From NCBI RefSeq assembly GCF_004343305.1, contig NZ_SMAF01000012.1:28406-92405 (forward strand): 64,000 nucleotides of DNA. The letters are read 5' to 3'. Positions 57,762 through 64,000 of this stretch are shown here, piece after piece. Position 1 is the stretch's first letter. Every line of letters begins with the position of its first letter. The position numbers were made by a program, and so were the translations under genes. Under the pieces are notes generated by a model, which worked only from the letters and a program-made list of their open reading frames with translations, ran no database searches and was not told the origin of the DNA. This DNA comes from Pseudofulvimonas gallinarii (GTDB lineage Bacteria > Pseudomonadota > Gammaproteobacteria > Xanthomonadales > UBA2363).

Positions 57762-58588
57762 TTGTCTTCCTCGTTGAACAGGGTGGCCAGCAGGCCGAGA
57801 GGGCCCTCGAGGAGGCGCTGTGCGGCCCACGCGAGGTCGGTGTTGGCATCAATCGTGATGCCTTCATTCCTGCATCGGGCTTCAATCACCCGATGCCAGC
57901 GGAGCCCCTCGCTCCCTGATGTCCGCATCGCGTCAAGTGCGTTCATCACCGCCGGTAGGAACAGCGACGGCAGAAGAATGTCGCGAATGCTGCTGCCACG
58001 AATGCCGTAGATGGTGTCGTAGAGCTTGCGGTTCACCTCGATCTGGATGGCCTCGGTGTCGAGTCCGATCTGGAACATTCCGGGCTCCATCTCGTCATTG
58101 GCGATCAGGCGGAAGACGGACTCCATCGGGAGCAGCTTGTCCAGACCGGCCTCGAACCAGTGGATCCTGCTGGCGGCGACAACATGCCCTGCCTGCAGAG
58201 CTCTTGTATGGTCTGGATAGTCGGGCGCTATATGGGGTGAGCGGAGGGCCGCGCCGTCCTGTGCTGCCGCGACGATTGCCTGGATCGCCACCCGACCGCG
58301 CAGTTCGCCCCGTTTGAACTCGAGAGTAAAGGCTGTTCCGGAAAGCGGTACGAATGTCTGGAAGTAGGTCTCGAGGGATTCAACCACGATCCCGACAGTT
58401 GCTTGGCTGCTCTGGATGAGTTCCGCTACTCCCGCATCGTCCAGAACGTAGTGGCCGCTGAGGACGACTTCGCCGGCCTCTGGCGCTTCCTCGATCTGCA
58501 ACGAGATATCGAAGATCCGGTCTCCGTAGTCGTCTGTATAGGGGGAGAGGACAGGATGGGCGAACGCGGTGGTCGGCCTAATCAGCAT
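57758..58588 (-). CDS. Unrecognised protein of the restriction cassette
   Basis: A 276-aa protein I cannot assign. The first 100 residues look beta-rich (DRIFDISLQIEEAPEAGEVVLSGHYVL), the rest helical (YDTIYGIRGSSIRDILLPSLFLPAVMNALDAM). No signal peptide, membrane helix or catalytic motif. The ATG (MLIRPTTAFAHPVLSP) has AGGAG 7 nt upstream and overlaps the ATPase stop by 11 nt; it overlaps the next gene by ATGA. The tight packing between a GHKL ATPase and a DUF6339-like gene suggests a partner or adaptor role; this is inference. Confidence 0.75.
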   Translation of the reverse strand: MLIRPTTAFAHPVLSPYTDDYGDRIFDISLQIEEAPEAGEVVLSGHYVLDDAGVAELIQSSQATVGIVVESLETYFQTFVPLSGTAFTLEFKRGELRGRVAIQAIVAAAQDGAALRSPHIAPDYPDHTRALQAGHVVAASRIHWFEAGLDKLLPMESVFRLIANDEMEPGMFQIGLDTEAIQIEVNRKLYDTIYGIRGSSIRDILLPSLFLPAVMNALDAMRTSGSEGLRWHRVIEARCRNEGITIDANTDLAWAAQRLLEGPLGLLATLFNEEDK

Positions 58589-60482
58589 TGGCGGACTCCT
58601 CTTCAACCCTCGAAAGCACGACACGGATGGGGCCCGTATAGGGCTCCGAGAATTCAACGGTAACGGTCTTCCTCTGTCCCCGCTCGAGCTGGATTGAAGG
58701 TGTCTTGGTGCATCCGTGGCCGTCGATCGAGATCACGTCCAGCGGTTCGTCGCTGGCGGCACCGATCAGAAGCACTTCCAGCCGCGCCATCCCCGACTCC
58801 TCCGGCTCGAGGCTGATGGTTCGGGTGTCGGCCCGCTTGGCGTCAGGCAGGTGCGTTCGCAATGAACGGAACGCGATGTTCCTGCCGCCGCGTCCGCCCA
58901 GTAGACCCCGGCCACGTCCCGAGCGGGTGCCTGATGTGCGGCCACTCCCCGCGCCTGTCGCCTTACGCCCTCCAGCCGATCCGCTTTCGCCCTCGGGACC
59001 AGCTCCGCTTGGGTGGGACGTGGTGGACTTCGGCTTGATCCTGGTGCGCTCGGGATTGGTCTGGCTGTTTGCCGGGTCCGGAATGTCCTTCCCCGACTCC
59101 GGAGTTGAGAAGAAGCGGTTCATTTCGTCGAGCAGCATTTCCGCCTCGGGAGGTGTCGAGGTTTCTTGCTTGATGATCTCGCGGATCCAAGCGCCCAGCT
59201 TCCTCATTCCTGCGCGGACCTGTCGCTTTTCCCGGGAGTCGTCCAGCCGGTCCGCGGAGAGCTCGTCGTGGCGCGGATTCTCCAGGTCGCGGACTCGGCC
59301 GCTGGTCCTGATATCGACGGGCTCCACCACACCCACGAAGTCCCGCGAAAGGCTGAATCGCGCGAGAGGGTGCCCGAAATGTCGGAGGTTGTCCGTGAGA
59401 TACATCCCGTTGCGGAGAAAGCCGATCTTGCGAGGCAGTCCGGCGCCTTCCAGAAGACGAAACCTGAAAACACCGACACCGTCGAACTGCTGCTCGAATG
59501 TCCGCGTTTCGGGTGAAACCAGGGCTTGGTAGAGTGCCGCGGCGAAAGCGAGGTCGGCAGATGCGCCTGTCTCCTCCGCAGCCTTCAGCACCCTGTCATG
59601 CTTGAAGAGCGCGCCCAGAGTGGACTGGTCGATCTTGATCGGATCTCCGTCTTCAGGGACAACGCTGAAGGAGACGGAGCCTTCGAGAATGGCCGCGAAG
59701 AAGTTACGGACCAGCGACTCTGTCATCTGCCATTCCCAGCCGTCCTCGTTCAAGAAGCCGAGGGACGCGACCGTGGTCCCGGTTTGAGTCCGGTGCAGCC
59801 AGTCAGGCAACTCCGCGGCATGAGAGACAGGGTGGAAGCCCGTTTGCCCGCAGTAGCCGATTCCTCGTTTCTCCGCCCCCGCGGAGTCGGTATGGGAGAC
59901 GAGGATCGCTTTACCCTGGGCAAGGAATTGTTGCGAGGGGCCATCGCTATACAGGGTGGAGTAGAATACGGTCCGGAACTGGGATACCGCGAATGCGGCG
60001 TTCTTGCCGATGCCGAACGAGCCGCCGGCATCCGAACTGCTCTTCTGGCTGACGCCGGAGCCTTTCACCAGTGCATGGAAGGGGGTGCCGGGAATGGACG
60101 GCCCAAGGAGTCCTGTCGTCCCGTAGTCTTCCACCGCGAGGATGCTGATGGCCGGCTTCCGGATTGCCGCACAGGCCAGCTCGAAGAACTGCGTGTCCTT
60201 GCGGATGCGCCGGCTCTTGGAGCGCTCGAGGCAGGCGTCAAGTGCCTGCTGCAGAGCGTCCACCACTGGAATCGAATCACGAGGAACCGACATCTGGCGG
60301 AACACCATCTGGATGGGCAGATGTCCGCCATCGTCGCCCTTCAGGGAGGCGTCAAGACTGTTCTGGGCGCTCTCCCGGGCCAGCCCGGGGAAAGGCGATC
60401 CCTTGAACGTTTCGATCCCCGCGTGTCCAAGGCCTTCCTCTTCCTGTCCCTCATTAGTCAGGAATCGCCACTCCAGCGTCAT
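58578..60482 (-). CDS. GHKL (MutL/MORC-like) ATPase of the restriction cassette
   Basis: A 634-aa protein with a complete Bergerat ATP-binding fold. Motif N is E37-S-A-Q-N41-x2-D44-A (ARESAQNSLDAS), the second motif D119-Y-G-T-T-G, and the lid GGSFGIGKNAAF (153-164). A second domain runs to about 480 (DFVGVVEPVDIRTSGRVRDLENPRH). A Gly/Ser/Arg-rich linker (about 505-560) leads to a small beta domain at the C-terminus. GHKL ATPases of this kind are known in operons with C5-methyltransferases and Vsr-like nucleases, related to eukaryotic MORC. Here it overlaps the EcoRII-like endonuclease gene by 4 nt. Likely an ATP-gated clamp or regulator of the nuclease; inferred from context. Confidence 0.85.
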   Translation of the reverse strand: MTLEWRFLTNEGQEEEGLGHAGIETFKGSPFPGLARESAQNSLDASLKGDDGGHLPIQMVFRQMSVPRDSIPVVDALQQALDACLERSKSRRIRKDTQFFELACAAIRKPAISILAVEDYGTTGLLGPSIPGTPFHALVKGSGVSQKSSSDAGGSFGIGKNAAFAVSQFRTVFYSTLYSDGPSQQFLAQGKAILVSHTDSAGAEKRGIGYCGQTGFHPVSHAAELPDWLHRTQTGTTVASLGFLNEDGWEWQMTESLVRNFFAAILEGSVSFSVVPEDGDPIKIDQSTLGALFKHDRVLKAAEETGASADLAFAAALYQALVSPETRTFEQQFDGVGVFRFRLLEGAGLPRKIGFLRNGMYLTDNLRHFGHPLARFSLSRDFVGVVEPVDIRTSGRVRDLENPRHDELSADRLDDSREKRQVRAGMRKLGAWIREIIKQETSTPPEAEMLLDEMNRFFSTPESGKDIPDPANSQTNPERTRIKPKSTTSHPSGAGPEGESGSAGGRKATGAGSGRTSGTRSGRGRGLLGGRGGRNIAFRSLRTHLPDAKRADTRTISLEPEESGMARLEVLLIGAASDEPLDVISIDGHGCTKTPSIQLERGQRKTVTVEFSEPYTGPIRVVLSRVEEESANAD

Positions 60483-61885
60483 GCGTTTCCCCTAGTTCCA
60501 GAATCTGTGTCGGTGAGCCTGATCAGTTGTGGCCGCCGGTCCCTTATCTCGCTGTCGAAGAACTGCCTGAACGTCAGAACGTTCGGCTGGTCGGCGTAGA
60601 CCGTCTCGCCGCTCTCCCTCAGTGATTCCGGCACGACCAGCTTGATTCCCGCGTCAGCCATCTCCGTAATTGAAGTGGCAGCCACGCGGTCGTCGACTGT
60701 GGCCAAGTAGACGTCGCAGTTGAGGCGCTCGCTGCTGACTTGTTTCCACCGTTCCCGAAGAGTGGTCTTGGCCGCAAGTACAAGAGCGTCGTCATGAGAC
60801 CGGCGCTTCCGGCGAAGGGTACGGCAGTCCGGCATCACGAAGTCGGGTCGGCGGCCACCCGTTACAACTTGCTCCTCGTACCGGATATGCCCGGCGTCGA
60901 GGGCGGCGGCGATGTGCTGTTCAAACGACCTGCCAGCTCGGCTCTTCCGCTGCTGACTGGCGCTCAACAGGACCGAATCGATTTCCGGGTACCGTCTCAC
61001 AAGAGCGGAAGGAAGGTCGTCGCCGCCAGAGAGCAGCGCCAATAGCTCGGAAGCTCGTCTTCTCAGTTCATGGCGCCTGTAGAACCGGTACTCGATCTCG
61101 CGGCTGATCTCCATAATCGCATCGCCGGGCGCATCGATTTCCCATGGGTCGAATGAGTCCAGTCCCTTGGTCCTGAGCCACTGGTTTCGGGCCTGTCGGG
61201 CAATTGTCGCCGGGTCCGGCAACACAGCGTACCGTGCCACCACGTCCGCCAGAGTACCGCTCCTTATTGCCGTTCTGAACTCTGCAATAAGCTCCTCGAG
61301 CTCGTCGTGCTCAGCTTGCCTAGCCTTTGTGATGGCATCCGCGCGAAACAGGGCATAGTGAAAATCGACCGGAAGATCCAGGACCGTTTCCAGGATCTCG
61401 GCCTCTTCGCCGGAAGAGTCAAGCGTCACCATCCACCAGCGACACCCGGCGAGCGGCGCAGAGAAGCGTCCCGCGAGCAGCAGCGAAGCGGGGGTGAGTC
61501 CGCGGAACAGCGTCCTCGGGACGCAGGTGCAGTGCGCCTCGGACCCCTTGTTGCTGAAATGCCGCAGTTGGGATTGCGTGACTTCTCCCGTCTGTGGCCA
61601 GAGCACCGGGATCTCGGCGTGGAAGATGTGCGGCTTGGCCGGATTATCGGCGAGCAGCGTCGGAAAGAAGCCCGCTTCCCTGATTGGACGGGGTACGTAG
61701 TAGCCTGCTTGATTGCTCCCCTTCTCGGGCTCGGCCCACGACGTATCATTCTGTGCAAGCTTCTTGACGAACAGCTCGTCGCTCTGGCCTGCAAGGCTCT
61801 GGATCTTCCACCACAGCGGAGATCCGTCCGCCGCGGTTTCGGCGCCCCCGATCTCGCCGAATTCCATTTCGACCTGCTTCCTCAC
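60479..61885 (-). CDS. EcoRII-like type II restriction endonuclease
   Basis: A 468-aa protein. Its C-terminal third matches the EcoRII catalytic domain: SRAGRSFEQHIAAALDAG (315-332), Asp348 in GGRRPDFVMPD, and Lys373 in LAAKTTLRERWKQV (371-383). The usual D/E of the D/E-x-K motif reads Ala, as EcoRII-type enzymes have G-A-K there. The N-terminal region (about 80-180, HAEIPVLWPQTGEVTQSQ) may be the effector-binding domain of type IIE enzymes, but similarity is not obvious. Flanking dcm-type and vsr genes imply a CCWGG/CCNGG-like site. GTG 61885 overlaps the vsr stop; ATG 61867 is an alternative start. Confidence 0.85.
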   Translation of the reverse strand: MRKQVEMEFGEIGGAETAADGSPLWWKIQSLAGQSDELFVKKLAQNDTSWAEPEKGSNQAGYYVPRPIREAGFFPTLLADNPAKPHIFHAEIPVLWPQTGEVTQSQLRHFSNKGSEAHCTCVPRTLFRGLTPASLLLAGRFSAPLAGCRWWMVTLDSSGEEAEILETVLDLPVDFHYALFRADAITKARQAEHDELEELIAEFRTAIRSGTLADVVARYAVLPDPATIARQARNQWLRTKGLDSFDPWEIDAPGDAIMEISREIEYRFYRRHELRRRASELLALLSGGDDLPSALVRRYPEIDSVLLSASQQRKSRAGRSFEQHIAAALDAGHIRYEEQVVTGGRRPDFVMPDCRTLRRKRRSHDDALVLAAKTTLRERWKQVSSERLNCDVYLATVDDRVAATSITEMADAGIKLVVPESLRESGETVYADQPNVLTFRQFFDSEIRDRRPQLIRLTDTDSGTRGNA

Positions 61886-62316
61886 CCGCTCCCCCTAGCA
61901 CGAATGCGTTCCGCGATACAGATAATGACGTCTCTCATCGCTTCCGTCGAGAGGCCCCGGAGCTGGCATTCCCACACTGTCTCCACATGCCAGCCCAGCT
62001 CCCTCAGCTGAGCCTCCGACCTCAGATCCCGGGCGCGGTTCGCATCAACCTTGGTCTTCCAGAACTCCGTCCGGGTCTTGGGCAGCCGGAAAAGGTGGCA
62101 GTGGTGCTGGTGCCAGAAGCAGCCATGGACAAACACTACTGTCCGGTACTTCGGCAGAACAAGGTCCGGGCGCCCCGGCAGGCCGGCTCCCGCAAGCCGG
62201 TAACGGAAGCCAAGAGCGTGGAGGCCGCGCCGGACCTCCAGCTCGATTCGGGTGTCCTTACCCCGGATCCGCGACATCAGCGCGGAACGGCGCTCCGGGC
62301 TGATGATGTCGGCCAT
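61882..62316 (-). CDS. vsr: Very short patch repair endonuclease
   Basis: A 144-aa T:G mismatch nuclease that corrects deaminated 5-methylcytosine at methylated sites. All known E. coli Vsr key residues are at the same numbers: Asp51 (GRPDLVLP), His64 and His69 in the active site, and zinc ligands Cys66, His71, Cys73 and Cys117. The ATG shares one base with the methyltransferase stop (TGATG). Confidence 0.96.
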   Translation of the reverse strand: MADIISPERRSALMSRIRGKDTRIELEVRRGLHALGFRYRLAGAGLPGRPDLVLPKYRTVVFVHGCFWHQHHCHLFRLPKTRTEFWKTKVDANRARDLRSEAQLRELGWHVETVWECQLRGLSTEAMRDVIICIAERIRARGSG

Positions 62317-63560
62317 CAGGCGGCTTTGCGGGACCGCTTTGCGGGCGTGCTCTTCTTCTCCTCCAGCAGGTGCGGCACCATGATCCGGGCAACCTCGGCA
62401 ATCACGGGTACCACCACAGAGTTGCCGAACTGCTTGTAGGCACGGGTATCGGACACCGGGATCCGGAAGTCGTCACTGAAGCCCATTACGCGGGCGCACT
62501 CGCGGGGGGTCAGACGACGCGGGTTCTTCCTGGACCCGCGGGACACCAGGATTTCCGAGCCGTCCTTGTAGTAGCGGGCGGAGAGGGTGCGGGCGGTGTC
62601 TTTGGGCGTCACCAGACCGAAGCCAAAGCCATTGCCTTTCTCGCGGTGCTTGGCCGCATAGTTCTGCAGGTAGTCCCACAGTTTGTCGGACAGGATGTAC
62701 TTGTCCAGCACCTTGCCTTTCGTGCCACCAATGTACGGCCAGTCGGCGGGTTCGGTGCCATCCTCGCGGTGCAGAATGCTGCCGATTTTCGGGGCATTTT
62801 CGAAGGGAGGCAGCTTCAGTCCGTCCCAGGTGAAATCCACCGGGTCACGGAAGCCCACGATGATGATGCGCTCGCGGTGCTGCGGTACGAAATGCTTGCC
62901 GTTGATCACACGGTGGTAGACCTGGTAGCCAAGCTCGTTCTGCAGCACATCGATGATGGTCGCAAAGGTGCGTCCCTTGTCGTGACTGACCAGGTTCTTC
63001 ACGTTTTCCAGCAAGAAGGCGCGGGGCTTCTTTCTCGCGATGATGCGGGAGACATCGAAGAAGAGAGTGCCTTGGGTCTTGTCGGCGAAGCCGTGCGGCC
63101 GGCCAAGCGCATTCTTCTTGGAGACGCCGGCGATAGAGAACGGCTGGCACGGGAAGCCTGCCAGCAGGATGTCATGGTCCGGCACATCATCCTCGTGGAC
63201 CTGGGTGATGTCACTGGCGAAGACGTGGTCGCGGCCGTCATGGAAGTTGGCAGCATAGGTCTTGCGTGCGTAGGGGTCCCACTCGCTGGTGAACACGCAG
63301 CGTCCACCCTGCTGCTCGAAAGCTGTGCGGATGCCACCGATGCCGGCAAACAGATCGATGAAGCTGAATCTGCCTGGCTCGGGGTTCGGCTCGCCCAGCG
63401 GAAGAAGTCGCTGGCGGATGGCATCGGCAATATAGGGTTTGGGTTCCGTTTCGCGGATCTGCCAGCGGCGGACGGTCTTGGGATCAACTCCCAGTGCGAG
63501 ACCGACTTCCTTGTGACTTAATTGCTTGAGGGCCCTTTCGAGCAGCTCGTAGACTTCCAT
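62316..63560 (-). CDS. dcm: DNA cytosine-5 methyltransferase, Dcm/SsoII type
   Basis: A 414-aa methyltransferase. An N-terminal helix-turn-helix-like extension (about 8-50, [19 protein letters not shown]) precedes the catalytic domain. AdoMet motif I is [12 protein letters not shown]; the catalytic Cys138 is in [11 protein letters not shown]; then LLENVKNL (ENV), a target-recognition region (about 235-350), RECARVMGF and FGNSVVVPV (motif X). In SsoII- and EcoRII-type enzymes this N-terminal part also represses transcription. A matching inverted repeat lies 21 nt upstream. ATG 63560 has GGAG 7 nt upstream; ATG 63587 would start inside the operator. The site is probably CCWGG or CCNGG. Confidence 0.93.
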   Translation of the reverse strand: MEVYELLERALKQLSHKEVGLALGVDPKTVRRWQIRETEPKPYIADAIRQRLLPLGEPNPEPGRFSFIDLFAGIGGIRTAFEQQGGRCVFTSEWDPYARKTYAANFHDGRDHVFASDITQVHEDDVPDHDILLAGFPCQPFSIAGVSKKNALGRPHGFADKTQGTLFFDVSRIIARKKPRAFLLENVKNLVSHDKGRTFATIIDVLQNELGYQVYHRVINGKHFVPQHRERIIIVGFRDPVDFTWDGLKLPPFENAPKIGSILHREDGTEPADWPYIGGTKGKVLDKYILSDKLWDYLQNYAAKHREKGNGFGFGLVTPKDTARTLSARYYKDGSEILVSRGSRKNPRRLTPRECARVMGFSDDFRIPVSDTRAYKQFGNSVVVPVIAEVARIMVPHLLEEKKSTPAKRSRKAA

Positions 63561-63580
63561 TGCGATCTCCGGGAATTTTG

Positions 63581-63595
63581 CGGACATTCTGTCCG
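63581..63595 (-). promoter_or_regulatory. 15-bp operator of SsoII type before dcm
   Basis: CGGACAGAATGTCCG on the minus strand is a perfect 6-bp inverted repeat with a 3-bp centre. Its GGACA-N3-TGTCC core equals the half-sites and spacing of the 15-bp operator bound by M.SsoII and relatives. It overlaps a possible -10 (CAGAAT), so binding of the methyltransferase would block the cassette promoter. Confidence 0.75.
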
Positions 63596-63733
63596 TAAAC
63601 GTCCCGTGGTGGAAGAGGGGCAGGGCAACAAATCCGGATCCCGTCTCACGGCCTGCGACCATGGGTGAGCGAAGTCCATTGAAAGTGCCTCTTCCCAGCC
63701 GCCCTTCGTAAACCGGGAGTTGAGCAGAGGAGC

Positions 63734-64000
63734 GTAAGCGTCCGGCGGTGACACCTTGTTGCGGCGAATCGATCAGTGTTGTCGCAGCGGCAGCAGCGAG
63801 TCGATGTCGCGATCGAGCGTGGTGGGCAGACGCGTGAGGGTGTCGGTGAGCCAGGCATGCGGGTCGATGCCGTTGGCCTTGGCGGTGGCCAGCAGGCTCA
63901 TGATTGCTGCGGCCCGGCAGCCGGCTTGCTCTGAGCCGGCGAACAGCCAGTTCTTGCGGCCCAACGCGACGGGCCGGATGGCGTTCTCGGCCGCGTTGTT
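63734..64000. mobile_element. End of an IS66-family insertion sequence
   Basis: The outer end begins GTAAGCGTCCGGCGGTGAC at 63734, with the GTAAGCG start typical of IS66 terminal inverted repeats. The tnpC 3' end lies 39 nt inside. The element continues past the window. If intact, the 8 bp outside (AGAGGAGC, 63726-63733) should be duplicated at its other end. Confidence 0.8.
63773..64000 (-). CDS. IS66-family transposase (TnpC), C-terminal part
   Basis: The frame is open to the window edge; 75 residues are visible. [19 protein letters not shown] and [20 protein letters not shown] are the C-terminal domain of IS66 transposases. The catalytic DDE residues lie outside the window. It would be the last gene of the tnpABC set. 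Confidence 0.9.
   Translation of the reverse strand, partial: NNAAENAIRPVALGRKNWLFAGSEQAGCRAAAIMSLLATAKANGIDPHAWLTDTLTRLPTTLDRDIDSLLPLRQH

Noticed and set aside
57045..64000. Prophage
   Set aside because: No integrase, capsid, tail or lysis genes; only a restriction cassette and an IS66 end.

Overview
The window is GC-rich, densely coding bacterial chromosome, most like a gammaproteobacterium of the Lysobacterales (Xanthomonadales). The evidence is the run yceD-rpmF-fabH-fabD-fabG-acpP-fabF-pabB-pabC-mltG-tmk-holB with no plsX, a complete his operon led by a TrpR-family gene, paired kinase-TPR proteins, and surface proteins sharing a short C-terminal D-V/L-I/L-F-x-N/H-G ending. The genus cannot be fixed from the sequence alone.

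Layout. 1-1278 is the 3' part of a beta-helix surface protein. 1674-6093 (minus) holds catabolic genes: thiolase, isovaleryl-CoA dehydrogenase and leucine dehydrogenase. 6256-8097 is an integral-membrane glycosyltransferase, followed by the Maf pyrophosphatase. 8693-19332 is the fatty-acid, p-aminobenzoate, murein and DNA-replication block, driven by a recognisable promoter before yceD. 19497-22886 holds an unknown membrane protein, an ABC-2 exporter pair and a ferredoxin-NADP reductase. 23053-30487 is yerC-hisGDCBHAFI, nearly every gene overlapping the next. 30509-34030 (minus) pairs a single-POTRA outer-membrane barrel with a secreted M36-type metalloprotease. 34195-36067 (minus) is mtnBDC of methionine salvage, then tRNA-Arg(CCU) and tag.

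37057-51879 is an accessory and surface region. It holds a hexanucleotide-like repeat, a frameshifted and an intact paralogue of a secreted repeat protein, a cation efflux protein, a PA2928-like protein, two paralogous Ser/Thr kinase-TPR proteins, a 157-bp tandem repeat and another beta-helix protein. 53195-56761 is a fused acyl-CoA mutase (IcmF), which fits the branched-chain catabolic theme at the left end.

57045-63560 (minus) is a mobile-looking defence cassette of six overlapping genes: a Dcm/SsoII-type C5-methyltransferase, Vsr, an EcoRII-like endonuclease, a GHKL (MutL/MORC-like) ATPase, an unrecognised protein and a DUF6339-like protein. A perfect 15-bp inverted repeat with GGACA-N3-TGTCC half-sites lies just before the methyltransferase gene and matches the operator known for SsoII-type methyltransferases. 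The end of an IS66-family element (63734 to the window edge) bounds the cassette. This restriction-modification plus GHKL ATPase operon is the strongest candidate for an under-described system here.
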